From NCBI GenBank assembly GCA_963920705.1, contig CAWUCO010000268.1, positions 434,001-498,000 on the forward strand: a stretch of DNA of 64,000 nt, given 5' to 3'. The notes under the pieces are model-generated. The model saw only the letters and a list, made by a program, of their open reading frames with translations, made no database searches and was not told the origin of the DNA. Both the position numbers and the translations under genes were made by a program. This stretch comes from Odiellus spinosus (taxonomy: Eukaryota > Arthropoda > Arachnida > Opiliones > Phalangiidae). This document shows, in pieces, positions 23,200-34,200 of the stretch (position 1 is the first letter of the stretch; each line of letters begins with the position of its first letter).

Positions 23200-26100
23200 T
23201 TGGTCTATCTAAAAAAGAAGAGTTTTGGAAAATCCGTTGAAAAACATGGAAAATATGGACAATTCAAAAAGCATCTAATATCAAAAAGCGAATTTTGAAA
23301 ATCTGAAATTTGACTATTTTGATATTGTATGATTTCTTGAATTGGCCATATTTTTCTTGTTTTTCAACGGATTTTTGAAAACTCTTATTATTTAGACTGT
23401 CCATTAATTGCTCTTTCGAATGACTTTGGTTTTGTCTAAATTGCAAAATTGTGACCAATATAAAATTGGTTAAAATTAAGCAAAAACGCTTAAAAATCCA
23501 AGATTATTGGATTCAAATGGACACAAAACTTTTGATTTTTAAGCGATTTAGACAAAATTAAGACCACTCGAAAGAGCAAATATTGGTCTATATAAAAAAC
23601 AAGAGTTTTGGAAAATCCGTTGAAAAACATGGAAAATATGGACAATTCAAAAAGCATCTAATATCAAAAAGCGAATTTTTAAAATCTGAAATTTGACTAT
23701 TTAGATATTGTATGGTTTCTTGAATTGGCCATATTTTTCTTGTTTTTCAACGGATTTTTGAAAACTCTTATTATTTAGACTGTCCATTAATTGCTCTTTC
23801 GAATGACTTTGGTTTTGTCTAAATTGCAAAATTGTGACAAATATAAAATTGGTTAAAATTAAGCAAAAACGCTTAAAAATCCAAGATTATTGGATTAAAA
23901 TGGACACAAAACTTTTGATTTTTAAGCGATTTAGACAAAATTAAGACCACTCGAAAGAGCAAATATTGGTCTATCTGAAAATCAAGAGTTTTGGAAAATC
24001 CGTTGAAAAACATGGAAAATATGGACAATTCAAAAAACATCTAATATCAAAAAGCGAATTTTGAAAATCTGAAATTTGACTATTTTGATATTGTATGATT
24101 TCTTGAATTGGCCATATTTTTCTTGTTTTTCAACGGATTTTTGAAAACTCTTATTATTTAGACTGTCCATTAATTGCTCTTTCGAATGACTTTGGTTTTG
24201 TCTAAATTGCAAAATTGTGACAAATATAAAATTGGTTAAAATTAAGCAAAAACGCTTAAAAATCCAAGATTATTGGATTAAAATGGACACAAAACTTTTG
24301 ATTTTTAAGCGATTTAGACAAAATTAAGACCACTCGAAAGAGCAAATATTGGTCTATCTAAAAAAGAAGAGTTTTGGAAAATCCGTTGAAAAACATGGAA
24401 AATATGGACAATTCAAAAAACATCTAATATCAAAAAGCGAATTTTGAAAATCTGAAATTTGACTATTTTGATATTGTATGATTTCTTGAATTGGCCATAT
24501 TTTTCTTGTTTTTCAACGGATTTTTGAAAACTCTTATTATTCAGACTGTCCATTAATTGCTCTTTCGAATGACTTTGGTTTTGTCTAAATTGCAAAATTG
24601 TGACAAATATAAAATTGGTTAAAATTAAGCAAAAACACTTAAAAATCCAAGATTATTGGATTAAAATGGACACAAAACTTTTGATTTTTAAGCGATTTAG
24701 ACAAAATTAAGACCACTCGAAAGAGCAAATATTGGTCTATCTAAAAAAGAAGAGTTTTGGAAAATCCGTTGAAAAACATGGAAAATATGGACAATTCAAA
24801 AAGCATCTAATATCAAAAAGCGAATTTTGAAAATCTGAAATTTGACTATTTTGATATTGTATGATTTCTTGAATTGGCCATATTTTTCTTGTTTTTCAAC
24901 GGATTTTTGAAAACTCTTTTTATTTAGACTGTCCATTAATTGCTCTTTCGAATGACTTTGGTTCTGTCTAAATTGCAAAATTGTGACCAATATAAAATTG
25001 GTTAAAATTAAGCAAAAACGCTTAAAAATCCAAGATTATTGGATTCAAATGGACACAAAAACTTTTGATTTTTAAGCGATTTAGACAAAATTAAGACCAC
25101 TCGAAAGAGCAAATATTGGTCTATCTAAAAAACAAGAGTTTTGGAAAATCCGTTGAAAAACATGGAAAATATGGACAATTCAAAAAGCATCTAATATCAA
25201 AAAGCGAATTTTTAAAATCTGAAATTTGACTATTTAGATATTGTATGGTTTCTTGAATTGGCCATATTTTTCTTGTTTTTCAACGGATTTTTGAAAACTC
25301 TTATTATTTAGACTGTCCATTAATTGCTCTTTCGAATGACTTTGGTTTTGTCTAAATTGCAAAATTGTGACAAATATAAAATTGGTTAAAATTAAGCAAA
25401 AACGCTTAAAAATCCAAGATTATTGGATTCAAATGGACACAAAACTTTTGATTTTTAAGCGATTTAGACAAAATTAAGACCACTCGAAAGAGCAAATATT
25501 GGTCTATCTGAAAATCAAGAGTTTTGGAAAATCCGTTGAAAAACATGGAAAATATGGACAATTCAAAAAACATCTAATATCAAAAAGCGAATTTTTAAAA
25601 TCTGAAATTTGACTATTTTGATATTGTATGATTTCTTGAATTGGCCATATTTTTCTTGTTTTTCAACGGATTTTTGAAAACTCTTATTATTTAGACTGTC
25701 CATTAATTGCTCTTTCGAATGACTTTGGTTTTGTCTAAATTGCAAAATTGTGACAAATATAAAATTGGTTAAAATTAAGCAAAAACGCTTAAAAATCCAA
25801 GATTATTGGATTAAAATGGACACAAAACTTTTGATTTTTAAGCGATTTAGACAAAATTAAGACCACTCGAAAGAGCAAATATTGGTCTATCTAAAAAAGA
25901 AGAGTTTTGGAAAATCCGTTGAAAAACATGGAAAATATGGACAATTCAAAAAGCATCTAATATCAAAAAGCGAATTTTGAAAATCTGAAATTTGACTATT
26001 TTGATATTGTATGATTTCTTGAATTGGCCATATTTTTCTTGTTTTTCAACGGATTTTTGAAAACTCTTATTATTTAGACTGTCCATTAATTGCTCTTTCG

Positions 26101-26350
26101 AATGACTTTGGTTTTGTCTAAATTGCAAAATTGTGACCAATATAAAATTGGTTAAAATTAAGCAAAAACGCTTAAAAATCCAAGATTATTGGATTCAAAT
26201 GGACACAAAACTTTTGATTTTTAAGCGATTTAGACAAAATTAAGACCACTCGAAAGAGCAAATATTGGTCTATCTAAAAAAAAGGAGTTTTGGAAAATCC
26301 GTTGAAAAACATGGAAAATATGGACAATTCAAAAAGCTTCTAATATCAAA
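23200..26350 (-). repeat. Four-monomer higher-order repeat, about 1532 bp
   Basis: TTAGATATTGTATGG occurs at 23701 and 25233, 1532 bases apart. The AAAAAAGAAGAG form of arm B recurs at about 23215 and 24748 at the same distance. Limits are approximate because neighbouring monomers are very alike. Confidence 0.7.
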
Positions 26351-26433
26351 AAGCGAATTTTTAAAATCTGAAATTTGACTATTTTGATATTGTATGGTTT
26401 CTTGAATTGGCCATATTTTTCTTGTTTTTCAAC

Positions 26434-27967
26434 GGATTGTTAAAAAATTCTTATTATTTAGACTGTCCATTAATTGCTCTTTCGAATGAATTTGGTTTTG
26501 TCTAAATTGCAAAATTGTGACAAATATAAAATTGGTTAAAATTAAGCAAAAACGCTTAAAAATCCAAGATTATTGGATTCAAATGGACACAAAACTTTTG
26601 ATTTTTAAGCGATTTAGACAAAATTAAGACCACTCGAAAGAGCAAATATTGGTCTATCTGAAAATCTAGAGTTTTGGAAAATCCGTTGAAAAACATGGAA
26701 AATATGGACAATTCAAAAAACATCTAATATCAAAAAGCGAATTTTTAAAATCTGAAATTTGACTATTTTGATATTGTATGATTTCTTGAATTGGCCATAT
26801 TTTTCTTGTTTTTTAACGGATTTTTGAAAACTCTTATTATTTAGACTGTCCATTAATTGCTCTTTCGAATGACTTTGGTTTTGTCTAAATTGCAAAATTG
26901 TGACAAATATAAAATTGGTTAAAATAAAGCAAAAACACTTAAAAATCCAAGATTATTGGATTAAAATGGACAAAAAACTTTTGATTTTTAAGCGATTTAG
27001 ACAAAATTAAGACCACTCGAAAGAGCAAATATTGGTCTATCTAAAAAACAAGAGTTTTGGAAAATCCATTGAAAAACATGGAAAATATGGACAATTCAAA
27101 AAGCATCTAATATCAAAAAGCGAATTTTTAAAATCTGAAATTTGACTATTTTGATATTGTATGGTTTCTTGAATTGGCCATATTTTTCTTGTTTTTCAAC
27201 GGATTGTTAAAAAATTCTTATTATTTAGACTGTCCATTAATTGTTCTTTCGAATGAATTTGGTTATGTCTAAATTGCAAAATTGTGACAAATATAAAATT
27301 GGTTAAAATAAAGCAAAAACACTTAAAAATCCAAGATTATTGGATTAAAATGGACACAAAACTTTTGATTTTTAAGCGATTTAGACAAAATTAAGACCAC
27401 TCGAAAGAGCAAATATTGGTCTATCTGAAAAACAAGAGTTTTGGAAAATCCGTTAAAAAACATGGAAAATATGGACAATTCAAAAAACATCTAATATCAA
27501 AAAGCGAATTTTGAAAATCTGAAATTTGACTATTTTGATATTCTATGATTTCTTGAATTGGCCATATTTTTCTTGTTTTTCAACGGATTTTTGAAAACTC
27601 TTGTTATTTAGACTGTCCATTAATTGCTCTTTCGAATGACTTTGGTTTTGTCTAAATTGCAAAATTGTGACCAATATAAAATTGGTTAAAATTAAGCAAA
27701 AACGCTTAAAAATCCAAGATTATTGGATTAAAATGGACACAAAACTTTTGATTTTTAAGCGATTTAGACAAAATTAAGACCACTCGAAAGAGCAAATATT
27801 GGTCTACATGAAAATCAAGAGATTTGGAAAATCCGTTGAAAAACGTGGAAAATATGTACAATTCAAAAAACATCTAATATCAAAAAGCGAATTTTGAAAA
27901 TCTGAAATTTGACTATTTTGATATTCTATGATTTCTTGAATTGGCCATATTTTTCTTGTTTTTCAAC
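26434..27967 (-). repeat. Two-monomer repeat marked by GGATTGTTAAAAAATTC
   Basis: The changed arm A start GGATTGTTAAAAAATTC appears at 26434 and 27201, 767 apart, each followed by GAATGAATTTGG. Only two copies carry it. Confidence 0.7.
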
Positions 27968-28245
27968 GGATTTTTGAAAACTCTTATTATTTAGACTGTC
28001 CATTAATTGCTCTTTCGAATGACTTTGGTTTTGTCTAAATTGCAAAATTGTGACAAATATAAATTTGGTTAAAATTAAGCAAAAACACTTAAAAATCCAA
28101 GATTATTGGATTCAAATGGACACAAAACTTTTGATTTTTAAGCGATTTAGACAAAATTAAGACCACTCGAAAGAGCAAATATTGGTCTATCTAAAAAACA
28201 AGAGTTTTGGAAAATCCGTTGAAAAACATGGAAAATATGGACAAT

Positions 28246-28790
28246 TCAAAAAGCATCTAATATCAAAAAGCGAATTTTTAAAATCTGAAATTTGACTATT
28301 TTGATATTGTATGATTTCTTGAATTTTCCATATTTTTCTTGTTTTTCAACGGATTTTTGAAAACTCTTGTTATTTAGACTGTCCATTAATTGCTCTTTCG
28401 AATGACTTTGGTTTTGTCTAAATTGCAAAATTGTGACAAATATAAAATTGGTTAAAATAAAGCAAAAACACTTAAAAATCCAAGATTATTGGATTCAAAT
28501 GGACACAAAACTTTTGATTTTTAAGCGATTTAGACAAAATTAAGACCACTCGAAAGAGCAAATATTGGTCTATCTAAAAAACAAGAGTTTTGGAAAATAC
28601 GTTGAAAAACATGGAAAATATGGACAATTCAAAAAGCATCTAATATCAAAAAGCGAATTTTTAAAATCTGAAATTTGACTATTTTGATATTGTATGATTT
28701 CTTGAATTTTCCATATTTTTCTTGTTTTTCAACGGATTTTTAAAACTCTTGTTATTTAGACTGTCCATTAATTGCTCTTTCGAATGACTT
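28246..28790 (-). repeat. Segment duplicated 4.2 kb away (first copy)
   Basis: Two monomers marked by GAATTTTCCATATTT (28320 and 28700), AAAATACGTTG and the shortened GGATTTTTAAAACTC (28733) are repeated at 32445-32989, a lag of 4199. The interval between contains the inverted inserts at 30.2 and 31.4 kb. Confidence 0.8.
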
Positions 28791-29861
28791 TGGTTTTGTC
28801 TAAATTGCAAAATTGTGACAAATATAAAATTGGATAAAATAAAGCAAAAACACTTAAAAATCCAAGATTATTGGATTAAAATGGACACAAAACTTTTGAT
28901 TTTTAAGCGATTTAGACAAAATTAAGACCACTCGAAAGAGCAAATATTGGTCTATCTGAAAATCAAGAGTTTTGGAAAATCCGTTGAAAAACATGGAAAA
29001 TATGGACAATTCAAAAAACATCTAATATCAAAAAGCGAATTTTGAAAATCTGAAATTTGACTATTTTGATATTGAATGATTTCTTGAATTGGCCATATTT
29101 TTCTTGTTTTTCAACGGATTTTTGAAAACTCTTATTATTTAGACTGTCCATTAATTGCTCTTTCGAATGACTTTGGTTTTGTCTAAATTGCAAAATTGTG
29201 ACCAATATAAAATTGGTTAAAATTAAGCAAAAACACTTAAAAATCCAAGATTATTGGATTCAAATGGACACAAAATTTTGATTTTTAAGCGATTTAGACA
29301 AAATTAAGACCACTCGTAAAAGCAAATATTGGTCTATCTAAAAAACAAGAGTTTTGGAAAATCCGTTGAAAAACATGGAAAATATGGACAATTCAAAAAG
29401 CATCTAATATCAAAAAGCGAATTTTTAAAATCTGAAATTTGACTATTTTGATATTGTATGATTTCTTGAATTGGCCATATTTTTCTTGTTTTTCAACGGA
29501 TTTTTGAAAACTCTTGTTATTTAGACTGTCCATTAATTGCTCTTTCGAATGACATTGGTTGTGTCTAAATTGCAAAATTGTGACAAATATAAAATTGGTT
29601 AAAATAAAGCAAAAACACTTAAAAATCCAAGATTATTGGATTAAAATGGACACAAAACTTTTGATTTTTAAGCGATTTAGACAAAATTAAGACCACTCGA
29701 AAGAGCAAATATTGGTCTATCTGAAAATCAAGAGTTTTGGAAAATCCGTTGAAAAACATGGAAAATATGGACAATTCAAAAAACATCTAATATCAAAAAG
29801 CGAATTTTGAAAATCTGAAATTTGACTATTTTGATATTGTATGATTTCTTGAATTGGCCAT

Positions 29862-29868
29862 ATTCAAC
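29862..29868 (-). repeat. 12-base deletion in a connector
   Basis: GGCCATATTCAACGG replaces the usual text, with 12 bases missing between short TTC-type repeats. It is the largest single deletion I noticed in the window and occurs once. Confidence 0.85.
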
Positions 29869-30242
29869 GGATTTTTGAAAACTCTTGTTATTTAGACTGT
29901 CCATTAATTGCTCTTTCGAATGACTTTGGTTGTGTCTAAATTGCAAAATTGTGACAAATATAAAATTGGTTAAAATAAAGCAAAAACACTTAAAAATCCA
30001 AGATTATTGGATTAAAATGGACACAATACTTTTGATTTTTAAGCGATTTAGTCAAAATTAAGACCACTCGAAAGAGCAAATATTGGTCTATCTGAAAATC
30101 AAGAATTTTGGAAAATCCGTTGAAAAACATGGAAAATATGGACAATTCAAAAAACATCTAATATCAAAAAGCGAATTTTGAAAATCTGAAATTTGACTAT
30201 TTTGATATTGTATGATTTCTTGAATTGGCCATATTTTTCTTC

Positions 30243-30258
30243 TTTTTCAACGGATTTT
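30243..30258. other. Orientation switch 11, (-) to (+), B to B, private C class
   Basis: TCTTC then TTTTTCAACGGATTTT then CCAAAATTC. Unlike the others, the (+) arm B that follows carries the private variants of the (-) arm B just before it (see the inverted insert). Confidence 0.92.
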
Positions 30259-30474
30259 CCAAAATTCTTGATTTTCAGATAGACCAATATTTGCTCTTTC
30301 GAGTGGTCTTAATTTTGACTAAATCGCTTAAAAATCAAGTTTTGTGTCCATTTGAATCCAATAATCTTGGATTTTTAAGTGTTTTTGCTTTATTTTAACC
30401 AATTTTATATTTGTCACAATTTTGCAATTTAGACACAACCAAAGTCATTCGAAAGAGCAATTAATGGACAGTCT
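30251..30474 (+). repeat. Inverted 0.2-kb insert templated by the upstream monomer
   Basis: This short (+) block mirrors 29.9-30.13 kb around a centre at about 30185. Three unusual bases match in reverse complement: T30052 with A30318, A30105 with T30265, and G29932 with C30436; midpoints are 30185, 30185 and 30184. The half-step shift at the last is explained by a 2-base loss (AAATCAAGTTTTG near 30333) in the insert. This is what fold-back copying of the neighbouring monomer would leave. Confidence 0.85.
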
Positions 30475-30477
30475 AAA
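30472..30477. other. Orientation switch 12, (+) to (-), inside the arm
   Basis: Arm A text GGACAG passes through TCTAAA into arm B text AAACAAGAGTTTTGG in the other polarity. It lies farther from the dyad centre than the other switches and has only 6 identical bases. Confidence 0.88.
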
Positions 30478-31399
30478 AAACAAGAGTTTTGGAAAATCCG
30501 TTGAATAACATGGAAAATATGGACAATTCAAAAAACATCTAATATCAAAAAGCGAATTTTGAAAATCTGAAATTTGACTATTTTGATATTCTATCATTTC
30601 TTGAATTGGCCATATTTTTCTTGTTTTTCAACGGATTTTTGAAAACTCTTATTATTTAGACTGTCCATTAATTGCTCTTTCGAATGACTTTGGTTTTGTC
30701 TAAATTGCAAAATTGTGACAAATATAAAATTGGTTAAAATTAAGCAAAAACGCTTAAAAATCCAAGATTATAGGATTCAAATGGAAACAAAACTTTTGAT
30801 TTTTAAGCGATTTAGACAAAATTAAGACCACTCGAAAGAGCAAATATTGGTCTATCTGAAAATCAAGAGTTTTGGAAAATCCGTTGAAAAACATGGAAAA
30901 TATGGACAATTCAAAAAACATCTAATATCAAAAAGCGAATTTTTAAAATCTGAAATTTGACTATTTTGATATTAGATGTTTGTTGAATTGGCCATATTTT
31001 TCTTGTTTTTCAACGGATTTTTGAAAACTCTTGTTATTTAGACTGTCCAGCATTAATTGCTCTTTCGAATGACTTTGGTTTTGTCTAAATTGCAAAATTG
31101 TGACAAATATAAAATTGGTTAAAATAAAGCAAAAACACTTAAAAATCCAAGATTATTGGATTCAAATGGACACAAAACTTTTGATTTTTAAGCGATTTAG
31201 ACAAAATTAAGACCACTCGAAAGAGCAAATATTGGTCTATCTAAAAAACAAGAGTTTTGGAAAATCCGTTGAAAAACATGGAAAATATGGACAATTCAAA
31301 AAACATCTAATATCAAAAAGCGAATTTTGAAAATCTGAAATTTGACTATTTTGATATTGTATGATTTCTTGAATTGGCCATATTTTTCTTCTTTTTCAA
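30475..31399 (-). repeat. Array block 13, (-) orientation
   Basis: About 2.4 monomers, starting with GTTGAATAACATGG and CTATCATTTC, both repeated 1149 bases downstream. It includes a type 1 conversion tract at 30972 and the GCA insertion at 31043. Confidence 0.92.
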
Positions 31400-31407
31400 C
31401 GGATTTT
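31392..31407. other. Orientation switch 13, (-) to (+), duplicate of switch 11
   Basis: Same text as switch 11 including CCAAAATTC. Here the upstream arm B reads CTAAAAAACAAGAG and does not match, as expected for a duplicated junction. Confidence 0.9.
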
Positions 31408-31623
31408 CCAAAATTCTTGATTTTCAGATAGACCAATATTTGCTCTTTCGAGTGGTCTTAATTTTGACTAAATCGCTTAAAAATCAAGTTTTGTGTCCAT
31501 TTGAATCCAATAATCTTGGATTTTTAAGTGTTTTTGCTTTATTTTAACCAATTTTATATTTGTCACAATTTTGCAATTTAGACACAACCAAAGTCATTCG
31601 AAAGAGCAATTAATGGACAGTCT
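31400..31623 (+). repeat. Second copy of the inverted 0.2-kb insert
   Basis: Repeats 30251-30474 with the same three variants and the same 2-base loss. Confidence 0.9.
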
Positions 31624-31626
31624 AAA
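31621..31626. other. Orientation switch 14, (+) to (-), duplicate of switch 12
   Basis: GGACAG then TCTAAA then AAACAAGAGTTTTGG, 1149 bases after switch 12. Confidence 0.88.
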
Positions 31627-34079
31627 AAACAAGAGTTTTGGAAAATCCGTTGAATAACATGGAAAATATGGACAATTCAAAAAACATCTAATATCAAAAA
31701 GCGAATTTTGAAAATCTGAAATTTGACTATTTTGATATTCTATCATTTCTTGAATTGGCCATATTTTTCTTGTTTTTCAACGGATTTTTGAAAACTCTTA
31801 TTATTTAGACTGTCCATTAATTGCTCTTTCGAATGACTTTGGTTTTGTCTAAATTGCAAAATTGTGACAAATATAAAATTGGTTAAAATTAAGCAAAAAC
31901 GCTTAAAAATCCAAGATTATAGGATTCAAATGGAAACAAAACTTTTGATTTTTAAGCGATTTAGACAAAATTAAGACCACTCGAAAGAGCAAATATTGGT
32001 CTATCTGAAAATCAAGAGTTTTGGAAAGTCCGTTGAAAAACATGGAAAATATGGACAATTCAAAAAACATCTAATATCAAAAAGCGAATTTTTAAAATCT
32101 GAAATTTGACTATTTTGATATTAGATGTTTGTTGAATTGGCCATATTTTTCTTGTTTTTCAACGGATTTTTGAAAACTCTTGTTATTTAGACTGTCCAGC
32201 ATTAATTGCTCTTTCGAATGACTTTGGTTTTGTCTAAATTGCAAAATTGTGACAAATATAAAATTGGTTAAAATAAAGCAAAAACACTTAAAAATCCAAG
32301 ATTATTGGATTCAAATGGACACAAAACTTTTGATTTTTAAGCGATTTAGACAAAATTAAGACCACTCGAAAGAGCAAATATTGGTCTATCTAAAAAACAA
32401 GAGTTTTGGAAAATCCGTTGAAAAACATGGAAAATATGGACAATTCAAAAAGCATCTAATATCAAAAAGCGAATTTTTAAAATCTGAAATTTGACTATTT
32501 TGATATTGTATGATTTCTTGAATTTTCCATATTTTTCTTGTTTTTCAACGGATTTTTGAAAACTCTTGTTATTTAGACTGTCCATTAATTGCTCTTTCGA
32601 ATGACTTTGGTTTTGTCTAAATTGCAAAATTGTGACAAATATAAAATTGGTTAAAATAAAGCAAAAACACTTAAAAATCCAAGATTATTGGATTCAAATG
32701 GACACAAAACTTTTGATTTTTAAGCGATTTAGACAAAATTAAGACCACTCGAAAGAGCAAATATTGGTCTATCTAAAAAACAAGAGTTTTGGAAAATACG
32801 TTGAAAAACATGGAAAATATGGACAATTCAAAAAGCATCTAATATCAAAAAGCGAATTTTTAAAATCTGAAATTTGACTATTTTGATATTGTATGATTTC
32901 TTGAATTTTCCATATTTTTCTTGTTTTTCAACGGATTTTTAAAACTCTTGTTATTTAGACTGTCCATTAATTGCTCTTTCGAATGACTTTGGTTTTGTCT
33001 AAATTGCAAAATTGTGACAAATATAAAATTGGTTAAAATTAAGCAAAAACACTTAAAAATCCAAGATTATTGGATTCAAATGGACACAAAACTTTTGATT
33101 TTTAAGCGATTTAGACAAAATTAAGACCACTCGAAAAAGCAAATATTGGTCTATCTAAAAAACAAGAGTTTTGGAAAATCCGTTGAAAAACATGGAAAAT
33201 ATGGACAATTCAAAAAGCATCTAATATCAAAAAGCGAATTTTTAAAATCTGAAATTTGACTATTTTGATATTGTATGATTTCTTGAATTGGCCATATTTT
33301 TCTTGTTTTTCAACGGATTTTTGAAAACTCTTGTTATTTAGACTGTCCATTAATTGCTCTTTCGAATGACATTGGTTGTGTCTAAATTGCAAAATTGTGA
33401 CAAATATAAAATTGGTTAAAATAAAGCAAAAACACTTAAAAATCCAAGATTATTGGATTAAAATGGACACAAAACTTTTGATTTTTAAGCGATTTAGACA
33501 AAATTAAGACCACTCGAAAAAGCAAATATTGGTCTATCTAAAAAACAAGAGTTTTGGAAAATCCGTTGAAAAACATGGAAAATATGGACAATTCAAAAAG
33601 CATCTAATATCAAAAAGCGAATTTTTAAAATCTGAAATTTGACTATTTTGATATTGTATGATTTCTTGAATTGGCCATATTTTTCTTGTTTTTCAACGGA
33701 TTTTTGAAAACTCTTGTTATTTAGACTGTCCATTAATTGCTCTTTCGAATGACATTGGTTGTGTCTAAATTGCAAAATTGTGACAAATATAAAATTGGTT
33801 AAAATAAAGCAAAAACACTTAAAAATCCAAGATTATTGGATTAAAATGGACACAAAACTTTTGATTTTTAAGCGATTTAGACAAAATTAAGACCACTCGA
33901 AAGAGCAAATATTGGTCTATCTGAAAATCAAGAGTTTTGGAAAATCCGTTGAAAAACATGGAAAATATGGACAATTCAAAAAACATCTAATATCAAAAAG
34001 CGAATTTTGAAAATCTGAAATTTGACTATTTTGATATTGTATGATTTCTTGAATTGGCCATATTTTTCTTCTTTTTCAA
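31624..34079 (-). repeat. Array block 15, (-) orientation
   Basis: About 6.4 monomers. It contains the fifth type 1 conversion tract (32121), the GCA insertion (32192), the second copy of the 28.2-kb segment and two GACATTGGTTGTG monomers. Confidence 0.92.
32445..32989 (-). repeat. Segment duplicated 4.2 kb away (second copy)
   Basis: Matches 28246-28790 including GAATTTTCC, AAAATACGTTG and GGATTTTTAAAACTC. Downstream, the GACATTGGTTGTG variant seen once at 29551 is present twice, at 33368 and 33751, so the second copy has gained a monomer. Confidence 0.8.
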
Positions 34080-34087
34080 CGGATTTT
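34072..34087. other. Orientation switch 15, (-) to (+), B to B, private C class
   Basis: Diagnostic C at 34071, then TTTTTCAACGGATTTT, then CCAAAACTCTTGTTTTTTAG. The flanking arm B copies belong to different variants (CTGAAAATC before, CTAAAAAAC type after), so the junction has been re-flanked by exchange. Confidence 0.9.
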
Positions 34088-34200
34088 CCAAAACTCTTGT
34101 TTTTTAGATAGACCAATATTTGCTCTTTCGAGTGGTCTTAATTTTGTCTAAATCGCTTAAAAATCAAAAGTTTTGTGTCCATTTGAATCCAATAATCTTG

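Larger units (their letters stand above)
8324..30250 (-). repeat. Array block 11, (-) orientation, 21.9 kb uninterrupted
   Basis: About 57 monomers in one polarity. This block carries the clearest higher-order repeats (2-, 3-, 4-, 6- and 7-mers, listed separately). Two connector types occur, CTATGATTTC mainly before 16.5 kb and GTATGATTTC mainly after, so different sub-arrays were amplified in turn. Confidence 0.95.
30243..32540. repeat. 1149-bp tandem duplication containing an inverted insert
   Basis: Switches 11/12 and 13/14, GTTGAATAACATGG, CTATCATTTC, the AAAATTCTTG and TTGACTAAATC variants and the GCA insertion (31043, 32192) all recur 1149 bases apart, exactly three monomers. The arm B upstream of switch 13 lacks the private variants, so the first copy is the original and the second came by duplication. 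Confidence 0.88.

Noticed and set aside
8324..30250. tRNA, rRNA or other RNA genes within the long uniform block
   Set aside because: No G+C-rich folded gene-like stretch, no A or B box in order and no ribosomal RNA text; only satellite monomers.
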